Shown here piece by piece: positions 1 through 12,069 of a DNA stretch of 64,000 bases (the first letter of the stretch is position 1; each line of letters begins with the position of its first letter). Below the pieces are notes generated by a model. The model was given only the letters and a program-made list of their open reading frames with translations. It was not told the DNA's origin and ran no database searches. Both the position numbers and the translations under genes were made by a program. Origin of the DNA: Setophaga petechia. Lineage: Eukaryota > Chordata > Aves > Passeriformes > Parulidae. The stretch lies in the NCBI GenBank assembly GCA_024362935.1, contig JANCRA010000003.1:47467844-47531843 (forward strand). Direction: 5' to 3'.

Positions 1-3000
1 GCCTTTCTACAATAGTGCTGCAAAGACAACAAAACCTATCTCAGTTGTTCATACCCAGACTAAATAAATGCATTTTATTAATCTGTTATATTCCTAGTTC
101 TCTCTCCCTCATTTAGCTGTGATTTCCAAATTTGCTTTTTTTTTTTTTTTTTTTTTTTTAAGCGCTTCAGTGGAGAGATGAAGTTGCTTGCCACAAAACA
201 GGCTGAAATAAATACACAGGCTTTCAGCCTTCAGGGAAAATTTGGATGGATTTGCAGGATAAGCCTGATAGCAGACTCTAGACATGATAAAAGGAACCAC
301 GTAGCCCACACATTCAGTACATTGTCTTTGTGCATGCAGATAACGTGCTGGGGTTGCTACAGCTTCAACTTTCCATCCTGAACTTCCTGGCATAGGTGAA
401 TCCAACTTGCTCCATTCCTCCCAGGCAAACAAAACCATCTATTTTTAGAATGATTTAATCAAAGGAAGTTTTATAAAGAGGAAAGCTGAGATTCAAAAAG
501 GAAATACATCCTGCCGTGCAAAATTTGGCTCCAGCCTGCCCACAACATTGAGCTAATATTGTCTAGGTCTACATTTGCAAGTGGTGCTGTGCAGTTGGAG
601 CCAGTTTGCCTTTAGTGCCAAGAGCCTGATGTCCACACTGCATGTGAGTGGGTGGGAAGGAGGGAATGTGCTTTGAACTTGCTCCAGTTTTCTCCTGTGA
701 ACTGAAAGTCCAGCAATAGCTGGGGCACAGGAGATGCTCTGCGAAGTCTGTAGAGTGCATCTTTCAGCTTTGTGTCTTTTGGGGGTACCTGGCTGCACTC
801 TTTGATCTGGGCTAGATGAAACAAGGTAAGATGAGAGGGAATGAACAGGAGATTCCCTTCAAAAGCAAATTCCTGGTGTGAATTTACAAACTCATAAAGA
901 TGCCTCCACTGATTGGATTGTTTAAAAAGTAAACATATTCTGCAGACTGTAGGGAATTAGTACTTTCTGCCCTTTGAAAATAGATTTTCTCTGTATTCAC
1001 TGATGCTTTAAAAAATATTCTAGTATTTATTCTCTGTGCTAGGGTAAGAGAGGGAAACATGATAGAGTATAAAGGTGTACAGGGAAGCTACTTGTCTGGT
1101 TAATAATGAAGGACTCACCTGGTAAGTGATTACATTCTGTTTCACAACTAACATAGAAGGTACATGGACTGAAAGTTGTCTTCCATATATGTGATTTTAC
1201 TATTTCAAAGCCTTCACTATTTACCTTTTTCTAAAGCTGCAAGCAAGACAGCTTTCCCTGATTTCAAATATTTTTATTCTTCATAAAATGAAAACTGATA
1301 AATTGAAGGCCTTGCATAAAATCCAGTGCACCACTTAATTCCATAGCATTAGCTGCAGACAATACTATTGCTACCTTTATTCTTCTGAGTCAGTACTGTA
1401 AAATAATGCAGCAGTGAATACAGAGAAATATGACAGTCCTGTAATAACGGTGGAACTGAAGAATGTTATATAATTCAAACACTTGTGAAAGGAGTAGAAT
1501 TATGGATTTCTTGCCAAGGCTTGTCTTCTGAGACTGTGATTGTTTACAGGAGTTGTAGCACGGAGGCCCATGAGGAAAGATGAGATGAGGAGGCTGATTC
1601 TGCTGCCTCATTCAGATGAAGCCGGACTTGCTCTGAGCAATGAATGCATTCATTTTCATGAGGTAGTCTAAAAATGGACTACAAAGCAGGATGGAATCCA
1701 ACCCTACATCTTAGCATTCAAACTCTGTTTAAACAACTGTCTGCACAAGGCTGTGTTGCACTTGTGCTTGGGATGGCTCTTAGTAGAAACCAGTAACACC
1801 AGTATGTACCACTAAGGTGAGAACACAAAGCCAGAGGCCATGGCACTTTTTACACAGACTTTACTTAAAATAGGTAAGTGGGCAGCTGAGCAGAGGTAAT
1901 GAGCCATGTAGCAGTTTGAACCAAAGCTTTTGCAAGCCTTAGCATGAGAGCTGCAGCATTTTTGTAGCTTTACACGTGAATGTTGTTGGCCATTTGTAAA
2001 GGAAGTCAATCCATAAATGAAAAGCTGTCTTTTAAAAAAATACATGTAAAATAAGCAGTCTTTTATCCCACACTCTCTCTCCCCCTTTCTGAACCACTTT
2101 ATATTGTCAGTCCACATGTGATACTTCCTTCAGCACCACATCAGCATGTGTGATGGTCACTGGGACTTTTGCCAGAGTACAGTGTAAAGCAGGTTTTGGC
2201 AGACTGTGATTGTAGATTATGAAAGGCTGGCAGCAGAGTTAGCATGGGGTTAGGAGCCATAACACTGAAAAAGTTGGCTAAGAGAACCAATATGTTTCTC
2301 AGCAGAATCCCTGGAGCTGGGAAGTCCTTTCCTCACACTGCTGATTTTAAGGTCATGTGGTAAGCAGCATTTAATTTCTTTGAGTTGGAGATATTTTTAA
2401 ATTCTGCTGGGTGTCTGTGAGCATCTTCAGCATCCTACTTGGGAAAAAAACCATATAGTGTAGTGTACCACATTCAAAAACTCTCTGATCCCTGAGCATT
2501 TGAGGTTTGATCTTATTGTGAACATCTACTTTTTAATCATATTTAGGGCCTGAGTAATTCTAACCATTGCTTGAATAGTAAATGCTACTTGGTCCCTCAG
2601 GATCTGGCCTTTATTTTTGAAAAAAGGCAATGGAAAATGTAAGAATTAATTAATTCCCTGCAGGTTTTTGTATTCTCTTGAACTCTCAATCTGATTTTCT
2701 GGATCTTTCTGCATGTTCACATGTACTCAGCAGCTGAGCAACTGTGGTTTAAAAAAAAGTCACCGAAAAATACCAAAACTCTGTTTCTCTCCTCCAGCCT
2801 TTTACAAGATACCTGCAACAGAGAGGGTCAGGAACTTTAATGCCAGCTGATTTGAGTCCTAGGAGAACAAATAACTGCACAGTATTTTTGCCAGTGTAAT
2901 CTTTGGTCATTATTATTGATTGAAATGAAGCTTAAAAGTGGGTTTCTTCTGAAGTCTTTTGAAAAATGGTGGCTGTCAATATGCTTTTAAGGCTGAAACA

Positions 3001-5940
3001 TCTATCAGCAGCCCTGTAAAGATGGTGAATTAGTTCTGCTGAAATACATGACATCTGTGAGAACTCCTCAGTGTGTCTGATGGGGAATCAGGGGTAACTT
3101 TCAAATTTTGGATACAAATGGAGGAGAAGAATAATAATTCTTTGTGATGTGCCAATTTACGAGCAATGAGTAAGTGCACTATGCAGGTTAAAAGCATCTC
3201 TTTTTTGAGGAAGCAGCAAGGAAGAAAGTGTAAAATTATGTACTGAGATCTGACCCCAAAATTACTCAACTTTACAAAAACTACTCACCAAGAAGACCTG
3301 TAGAACTCAGAGAGAGTTTCCTGGGGGAAAAATCTAAGTGCTTGAGTGTAACTTCTTGAGTTTCATAGGGCTGTGATCTGACTGTTTAGTTAGGTTTTTT
3401 CCTTTGAGTTGATATTTGCTGTCTGTCAAGTGGAAGGTCTTGCACAAGAATGAAAGTTATTTTACAAAAAATTAGGTGCTGCAGAAATAATTTATTTCCA
3501 AAAGCATGGTCATGCTTATGAAATCTTGACAAGAACATTTTAATGAATTTCTATTCTAGAAGACAGAAGTATTTAAATAAATTTAAAGTCCCCCAAAACA
3601 ACAACAAAAAACCCGCAAAAACCCAACTGCAAAGAGTAAAGACAAGTAATTTCCAGTGATTCATGCAGATTATTCTTTCTGATTTGCTTAATATTTTATG
3701 TGGAGATAATCTGTGAAGTCCCTTGAAGCAGAACAAAAGCTTTAAAGATATTCTTAAGATCTTATTGATAATATGAATACATCTTATCAGTGAGGAAGTA
3801 GAAAGCAATTTTTCCTGAACTTTGCCTCAACAAATAATTGTTGACAAAGGGCTCTTCAAGATGAAATGTCACATCTTCTTTTTCCTGTGGCTTGTGATAA
3901 GTTGTGCAATCAAAACTCTAAGGTCACTAGTTTTTTACTAGGAAAGAGTTTATTATGTCTACATGCCCAAATGTTTTCAGTTCTCTGTGGCACAATATGT
4001 GATGGAAGTAAAGGAAATCAAGGTAATATTTGTGTCTGCTAATACAAACACAGCTGTACCATCTCTTACTAGTTAGGTAAATACTCTGTCTTCAAAGTTC
4101 AGGGCTGGAAGTAAATATCAAAGATGACCAGTGTCAAATGTGTTGTTTAGATTTGGTGCAGTGTTCAGTTTGTTTCCTACTGAAGTTTTCTGTGCTGCCA
4201 TTGACAATTCCCACCTACATAAAAGCAACATAAACAGATAATTCTTTTGCCTCTACTGCTCAATAAAATAAACTCAAAAGCAATCTCCTTTCCTCCAATA
4301 CATTTAAGTCTTTAAGAAATGAATTGCTGCATAAAACTGCTAAGCAGGGCTGTGATTTTTTTTGTCATCCTTTTAGCCAACCTTTCTAGGCTGGAAAAAG
4401 ATTTTAATTGTAGATCAGGCCCTATTGAAGATTTTTTGAATCTTGGATTAGTTTATTATAGTACATAAAACAAATGTAATTTTGACTCACCCTGTGTATA
4501 AATAGCTCCTCTAATGTATTAGATTTTTTCTCAATTACTCAGATTACTCATATGTTTCCTAGGTTATCAACTGATTTTTTATATAAAGAAGAGGGAAGAT
4601 TGATTCTGACATTTTCTCAGTTGTGTGCAATGACACTTTTAAAATCATAACAGTCTCCTGCCAGCTACGGATATTGACTCAGGCTTGAGATTTTCAGAAG
4701 ACATGCTTACTTTAGAGACTAGTTTGTCATGTTTCCATCTGTTGGATAAATATCTTTTTGACTAAGTGTAAAACCTCAAATACATGTCATCCCAGATGCT
4801 CAAGAAATTTTTCACTTGACTGCTGAAAGGATGAGATGCAAAATCCTTTCAGAACACCTGCCAAGCGAGACTGCCCAATCCTGTCCCAGGCAACTGGAAC
4901 AGCCACCTGAGGTTTGGAACTTCAGCAATCTCAATGTAGAAAACAGCAATCCGTGAGACAAATCTTACTGCTGGGGAGTGTATGATTTCCCCAGCAGGTG
5001 GGAGATTTAAATCAGGAGCCTGGAGGGAACCAGGAGATCTGAGAATGGCAGAGGGTTGGACGCTCATGTGCGTGCCCTCTGCAGCCAGGTTCCTGGAAAC
5101 CTGACCTTAGGTTATTTTGGATGCTGGCTGATAAGAACATTTTCCTTGTTGTCTGAGCACTGAGACTGAAGAAATTTGCATTCCTCCTTTTTGCATTTTA
5201 TCCTACTGGCTGTACCAGACAGGGCTGATGGGGGCAGGTGAGACTGAAATCCCATTGTGCAAGCTTCCTCGCTGGCACGCAGAGATTTCTGTCCCTCGTG
5301 GGGGGTATGTGTTAACACCTTGGGAGGTGTTCCTTCAGGGTTCTAAGAACAGTGTGTTCACTTGTAAATACTCTTCTTTTGCCTTTCCCCCTTCACTGAG
5401 ATAAAATGATGCTCTGGTGGCACAGTCTGTGTAATCCCTCTGATGCTTCACTTCAATTGATGTGCAGGGATCTGTTTTTTAAATAAAAGTCTCCTCTGCA
5501 ACTCCAATGTACTTTCATTGATACTGGGGTTTTCCTTTGTTAAAAGTATTCCACCTATTGATGGATTTGCCTAGGAAAAGCAAAAGCAGTTAAAGCAGGA
5601 AGGAAGCAAGAATGACAGAAGAATCATTTTATTATACTGTTGAGTTCTTCACAGCAGGATTGATGAGACCAGATAAAGACAATTTCATTTTTTTATTCAG
5701 TAATGAGTTTTACTTAATGTAGTCACCAGCAGACTTGGTGATCCTATTTCCCATTTTATATGGTGTGATTTTAACCATGCAGTTTTCTCTTTTTCTCTGT
5801 CAGAATAACCTGAAAAGCAGGTTTCTTTTATTTTGTACTTAAGTTTGATTCTGACCAAGGCGGTGAACAGCTGTGGTCTTGCTGTAAGTTGCTACTTTTA
5901 TTTTCCCTATACTTTCCCAATCTCTGCCTGCAGAACAGGA
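1..5940. other. AT-rich stretch without a recognisable gene
   Basis: No reading frame here resembles a known protein, and I see no run of exon-like segments with paired splice sites and coding bias. The longest open frames are about 100 codons and low in complexity. A pure T run lies at 136-159 and an A/C-rich tract at about 3590-3625. It could be intergenic or part of a very long intron; the sequence does not decide. Confidence 0.6.
136..159. repeat. Poly-T run
   Basis: A run of 24 T. It could be the reverse-strand tail of an old retroposed sequence or a simple homopolymer. No target-site duplication was identified. Confidence 0.8.
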
Positions 5941-6724
5941 ATGTGGGACTGGAAGTGACTCATTGGATCACAGAATCCACCTCTCTGCTGCAGCATTCAT
6001 CCCATCTTATAAACTCCCTTTAAAAACATCCAAACTTAGTCTTGAAACTGCTTTGTCATGCACCTCACCTGCTCTGAGATATCCTGCATTGTTTAAAAAA
6101 TACTGTTAATGAACTTGAAAGGCCTCAGCTCTCCTCACTGATGCTAATTGAGCTCTTTTTTCCCAAGATATATGCATGAAAATATGGTATGTAGGTGTTG
6201 CTTTCCAGCTGCTCCTGCTAGGATGCTGCTCTGGGACCCCACTGATTAGAAACACAATTATTTTGCTCAGCCTTCATGGCAAACTGATCTGTGCTTGGAA
6301 GTGTCACCCAGCTTGCAGATTTGGTCATGCAGTTTCTTGTGTTGTCAGAACTCTTCTGGGGAGGTTTGTTTCAAATAAGTCTGGGATTGTTCACTGAGTT
6401 ATGGGAATGCACAAACTTATTTTGTCTGTTTATATTACATGAAAAATGTAGGAATAGGGCGGAAGATCCAGGGTTTCTGAATGATACTGTAGTAAGGGAA
6501 GAAATGCCTGGATTATCTGAGAATGAACAGAATGAGACTGATTACAAAAGCTTTGTAAATAGAAATATTTCAGGACATCTCAATTGTGTGTTTAAAGTCG
6601 GTGTTACAGAATTCTTCTCATCCATAGGGAGGATTTAAGTTTAGAATGCATTGAAAAGCAGTGTTACTGTTTCTATGATAGTTCTTCTAAACCAGTGAAA
6701 AAATATAGTTTAAGAATGCTTCTA

Positions 6725-6860
6725 TGATCACAGAATATTCTGAGCTGGAAGGGACCCAGAAGGATCATCGAGTCAAATTCTTAGGTGGATGGCCCATACA
6801 AGGATCAAACCCACAACCTTGGTGCTATTAACACCATGCTCTGACCAACTGGGCTCATCT
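6725..6860 (-). mobile_element. CR1 LINE 3' end fragment
   Basis: The plus strand reads as the reverse complement of a CR1 3' end: 'atcacagaat' followed by a 'ctggaaggga' motif, then 'atcatcgagt', then the stretch about the numbered locus ending in 'accatgctctgaccaactgg'. This arrangement is common in old avian CR1 copies read antisense. The copy is short, 5'-truncated and diverged. Assignment is from memory of the family, not from an alignment. Confidence 0.65.
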
Positions 6861-6899
6861 CAGGCCTTTTATGAAAGGAAGTAGCATGACCCAAGCCTA

Positions 6900-8940
6900 T
6901 GTCTTCTGGCAGGAGCAAGAATGACAAAAATCTCCTTGAAATTTTCTTTTCCAATTTTTTTTTTCTCCTCATTCACCACTTCTGTTGTCTTCAGTGGTGA
7001 ATTTCTAACTATGTCCACCATTAACCATGCCATTAAATTGTTATTTTTCCTTTCAGTTCTTATTTCCTGGACTAATAACATAACATTCTGAATTGATTCC
7101 ATAATTTATATAATGATATTATAACTAAAGCAGATTACTTTATTTTTAAATTTTAAAATTAATGTGTAAGTAGATTCCATCTTTGTCTGATATTTTAAGA
7201 ATATCAGAATTTACTATCAGCCTCTGGCAAGGGAAATCAAATGGATTTAAAGATAAATGCAACTAAGAAATCCAGAAATAGCTCTCTAGAACTCTATTTT
7301 TTGATTCAAGTGCTAGTAATCATGGAGTTGTTCATGAGACATTTTATTGATGAAGTAGGATGGGGCTCTTTCATATATTCCTTGGAGTTCTTTCTTGATG
7401 CCATCAGGTCACATTTGCACAAATTCCTGCTTTTGGTAGGGCTCTGGCAAAGGCAGTCTGATCCAAGAGCAGAGAAGGGGAAAATTTAGTACTGTCTGTG
7501 GGGCTGTGTTCTTCCAAAATTTGAAAATGGCTGCTTAGGGCTTGGTAACTGAGGAAACCTCCTGAATCCAGTCATTCATCCTCTCCTTTGTATCAGAATT
7601 GCAGATCATCTTAATAATAATCTCTTTTATCTTTATACCAGATTTTGGACACTGCTTCTACATTCGCTGAGTCTCTCCACAGTATTGAATATTTTTGGCT
7701 ACAAGGGGCAGCAGCTGCAGAAGGAGGGGTTTTTGTGTGGGAAGGTTGCAGTGTCTGTTCATATATTATTCTGCCACATGATGTCCTCCTAAGCCAGGTT
7801 AGAATTATGGAATGCAGGTACTCAAACTGTGCAATTCTTCAGCATTCAGACATGTATTTATGTAAAAGGAACCATTCTTGTAGTAAACCATTGCTCTAAT
7901 CAGAAATACCTAATCTGTAATTTGTTTCAGTTGCTATATGTGGATAGTGAGCATTTCTGCTGATCAGCCTCATGATCATCTGCATTAAAATCCAAAGCTT
8001 AAGAAACTTCAGCATTTTCAATTTGTTCATCTTAGTCTTACTGGTACTGCTCACTAGTTTGTAGAAGTATTTTGTCCTAGTTGTGTATTTTTTGCACCAA
8101 GGCACATTTTGAATGATGCATGCATTATATGAGCATTGTGATTAATCTTATGAATAAATTACTTAAATAAAGTGTCTACTACTGTTATTTAGGCTATGAC
8201 AGAAAGACTTTTATGTACACATCCTGCTTTTCCTTTGTGTCATATTACTTTAAATGACTTTTCTTTTTCTGTCAAAACTTAGTGTTCTTTATAATGCTGA
8301 TGTAGTATATTTTTGTGTACTTAGGGCTGCATGAGTGCTAGTTTTAAGTTGGAGGGGATAATCTCCCACCCAGACAAAGGAAGATATTGAAACTGAAGAA
8401 GCAGCCTTGAGGATTTTGGTCATGGTGCTGAGTACCTGGTTCACTGGAGGTCAGCAGTGCACTGTCTAGTCTTAGCTCTCAGTGTAGTGCTTCACAATAT
8501 TAACCAAAACAAGGATAGAAAAATAACCCTGCTTTGTTTTCAGCAGAGTCAACAGGTCTGTCTTCACTCCATACTTTATCTGAGTCTGTGCATATTCATA
8601 TATATGTACAGGAATGTGTATCTCACCCTGTGGAAGCCAGCAGAGATGCAGGTAAAGCTTCACCCCTTGCTCATCTGAGCTTTTACTGTGTCAGGGGCTT
8701 ACATTGGACATGGATTATTGATAACAGCACAGGTTTACAGGGTGGCTGGATAGTAGCAGAAAGAAAATTTTCCAATACACACATCTCATTTGTTGAAAGT
8801 TTACTTGCAGATCTTGCTCCTTAATATGTCCACTGAATTAGAAACTTGGACTTATGACACAATGCAGGGCTTTCTTCTAGTATGGAATTGAAGTTTAACC
8901 TCAACTTCAGTTTAGGATTTTAAAATGGATTCATTCTTCA
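6900..8940. other. AT-rich stretch, nothing recognisable
   Basis: Open frames are short (up to about 96 codons) and show no family resemblance. I see no RNA gene, no clear repeat and no CpG clustering. Confidence 0.5.
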
Positions 8941-8949
8941 ATTTAAAAC

Positions 8950-9850
8950 AAAGGAAAAGGATCACAGAGCAAATTATTAGGGAAATTAAAAGAACTGTTT
9001 TCTGTGGAATACTCAGTAATTAGTCCATCCCTCTGCCCTGAATGCATCCAGTACTATTAAAAGTAATTACACTAATCATCACAGCATTTAGGCATAGATT
9101 ACATTCATAAACAAAAAAGAAAATGCTGTTCTAGCATGCCAGTGAAGTCTGCTTTGACAAGTTAATCCAGTATTTATTTAATTAAACAATGGTAATAAAA
9201 TATTTAATTGCACTTTAAGATTTCTATTTCTGTCGTCCAACCAGGCGAAAAATTCTGAACTCAACATATGTCAAGCAATGAAAATGCCTCAAGCACATCA
9301 AATACCAGCCCATTATACAGATTAATGAAAGAAACTGAGCTGCAATGTCACAGGTATTAAATATTTAATTCCTTTTCTGTTCTTTGAGTCTGAAGCAAAA
9401 GGGAAATAGCCCTCTCCTCCCCCAACCCAACCCTGTTTGTTTCTGAGGAATGTTAATCAGCTTCCTAGTGCCAGCAGGCTACAATCACCAACTACTAATT
9501 AGTTTTAGATAATGATATTGGCAATGAGGCTTTAGTTTCTCAGAGGCACCAGACTGAGCTTGACTCAAGTTTATTTAGCTATTTATTAAGAATGTTATTG
9601 TGCAGTATGAACAGTTTGAGCATGTTTAATGCCAAATATTTGTATTTCATTTAATAGTATCACACACCATTTTAAAACAGGTTTTGTTGATAGAACAGCT
9701 GATTTTAAATTAACTTTCCATTTAACAGTGACAGCATTTGTCTCCTTGTTACTTCAATTGTTTGATTACTCTCTTGGACATGTTTACTACTCAGGCAATT
9801 ATCTAATTAGCTGAGGTAAGAACACGTAATTGGGGGAGTTTTTAAATTAA
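8950..9850. promoter_or_regulatory. Possible cis-regulatory block rich in TAAT motifs
   Basis: This block has an unusual density of homeodomain-type cores: TTTAATTAAA near 9177, AATTACACTAATC near 9065, CTAATTAG at 9495-9502 and again near 9801-9808, and several ATTTAATT copies. The surrounding complexity is higher than in the flanking AT-rich DNA and there is no coding potential. Such texture is typical of conserved non-coding enhancers in vertebrate gene deserts. Calling it regulatory is inference; conservation cannot be checked here. Confidence 0.25.
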
Positions 9851-11690
9851 CTTCCTGTCACATGGCCTCTCTAGGAGTTCTGCTCATGGTCTCATGTCAA
9901 GTGCTGCTGTTTTTGCAAGGTGTGAAATTCTCTGCTAAGTGTTTCACAAACCAGATTTTCATTTGTTGGAGCTGCCAACTGTGAGGGGTAGAGAGAACAG
10001 ATCAGTTTCCACTTCATGTAGTGCTGTTGTCAGGTGTGAGGTTAATTTATATGTTCCCAAAAGTTAGCCTCAAAATACTTTCCACCATTAAGGCAGAGAA
10101 ATACCATTATCCAGGAGATGATAACAAATTCTGTGGAATGATTTCATACCTGAAGCTGCATTAGGGAGGAAGAAATGAGACATTTCAGCATCTATATGAG
10201 GATCTCAGTTTGGTTCCACCTTTCCATCTGGTAAGTTTACACTGGAGGGTTGTGTTTAATGGGTAAAAACATGAAAAAATGCCATCTCTGTTTCCTTGTA
10301 ACATTGTGTATTGAAAGTAAGACTAGAGAAGGCAGAATTGTAACATGTTTCCTGGCATGCTGTCTTTGCTTCTGCTAAACATTGCAGGCCTTATTTGACC
10401 TTTAATCCCTTAAAAGCACCAACCCACGGTCAGAAGATTATGATGGAAGAATGTAGCATATTGAAACATTTTGGATTTTATGCTTTTTGTCTTTTCATGG
10501 CTGTCTTCTGCTTTTATATTTTCAGTATTTTAGAGTAAAAGCCTGAATTTTATTGAAACTCCCAAAAGATCAGATGTTTAAAGGCATAATTTTTGTCAAA
10601 GTCACATGTCTAAGTTGCAGTTCTGAAAATGCTTGCAAGTGCCTTCTGTTGGCATGTGGATTCCATTTTTTGCTTGTTTTTGTAGTTAAAAGTTCCCCAG
10701 TATGATTAAAACATTCTCAATTTTGACAAACTGAACATTAGAAACTAATGGATTCATTATTTTTTTTGAGTAAATATGTGGATAGCAGGTTTCAAGGCAT
10801 TTGAAATTGTATTTATGCCATCAAGAAAATGAGTGCTATTTCTATATTCCACTCAATAGAGCATCTGTCTGAGATGAAGAATATTTCAAATTTTTGTTTT
10901 GGCTTCCAGTAAAATTTCTATCACAAATAACAAATGTAAGAATCATTAATGAGATGCTGTGTTGCTCTGTCAAATGTGATCCTTCCACTGGGCCCAAGAA
11001 ACCTTGAATTATTTTCCTTGTAATAATGCAGCTTCTGCTGAATGTGGTAGAATTGTTTCCAGCTTGCTTCTTAATGCATTTTTTGGGGAAATGGAAGACA
11101 TGAGTTTGAGCTCACTCATTCTGAGGGGAAATCAAGGTTGAACTTTATATTTCATAGGTGACTGCTAGGCTCTTCTATGAACAACAGTAATTTTTTCTTA
11201 AATTGTGTTTTGCCTTTCTACTTCCAAATAAAAAAATACACACTGAGTGTTTCAACATTATAATCAGCCCAGCTGAAGTCTAGGGATATCAGGATATATC
11301 AGTTATAATGAAAATAAAGGTTATATGTGATTGAGGACCTAGGCTATCCTAGGTTTTAGGCCAGCTGTGTCCTCCTCTGCTCACCAGCTGTATTTCATGG
11401 GAAGTTTGGTTTAAAATATGCTTTCCTTGTATCATGATTGTAGAAAACTTTTCTTTTTTTCTTTAATGTAATGGGGGGGACAAATCTATTCAAAAGTTGT
11501 ATTTTATAAACTGAAATTGTCTACAGTAGAATTTGAGGTTAATGGCATTAGAGTATGATAATTTCTGAGTGACTGTGCACAGCTGTGAACTTTGATAACT
11601 AGGAAGAAACCTTGAATCAGGAGCAGATTGCTTCATATCTTTTTATTGAGCATATTCTCCAAACTTGCTGATCAAACATGGGGTACATCC
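9850..11690. other. AT-rich stretch, nothing recognisable
   Basis: No coding frame of note and no repeat that I can name. Composition matches the rest of the left third of the window. Confidence 0.5.
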
Positions 11691-11693
11691 CAA

Positions 11694-12067
11694 TTATGAG
11701 ATACTGGAATCTGATGAGAAAGATCCCAAGATTGACAGAATAACCTTCTCTCTAATTTTACCAGGCACTGAAGTGAGACTGACAAGCCTGTAATTTCCAG
11801 GGTCTTCCTTCTCACCCTTTTTGAACTTGTGCCACTTTTCAGTCAGGTGGAAGCTCTGTGGACAATGAAACCATCTCAAAAATAAGGAGAGAGGTGCTGC
11901 AATAACATCAGCCAGCTCTTGCAGTATCCTGGCATGAATCCCATTGGGCCCCATAGGAAATGAAGGTGAAATAGCAGAGTTTGGTTGCACTCCCAATGGT
12001 CAGCTGACATTTCCTTTTCTTCCTGGAAGCACATAATGCACATGGCCATTTTCTCTATTTCTGCCAC
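11694..12067 (-). pseudogene. CR1 LINE reverse transcriptase remnant
   Basis: On the minus strand a broken frame carries the hallmark order of the CR1 ORF2 reverse transcriptase N-terminal region: a GPNGIHARILQELADVI segment, then FKKGEKEDPGNYR and LTSVPGKIREKVIL. In intact avian CR1 these residues precede the fingers and palm of the polymerase. The upstream part continues in another frame near 11876-12067, so at least one frameshift is present. The catalytic FADD-type motif and the endonuclease are absent. This is a dead, truncated retrotransposon copy in antisense orientation relative to the window. Confidence 0.9.
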
Positions 12068-12069
12068 AC

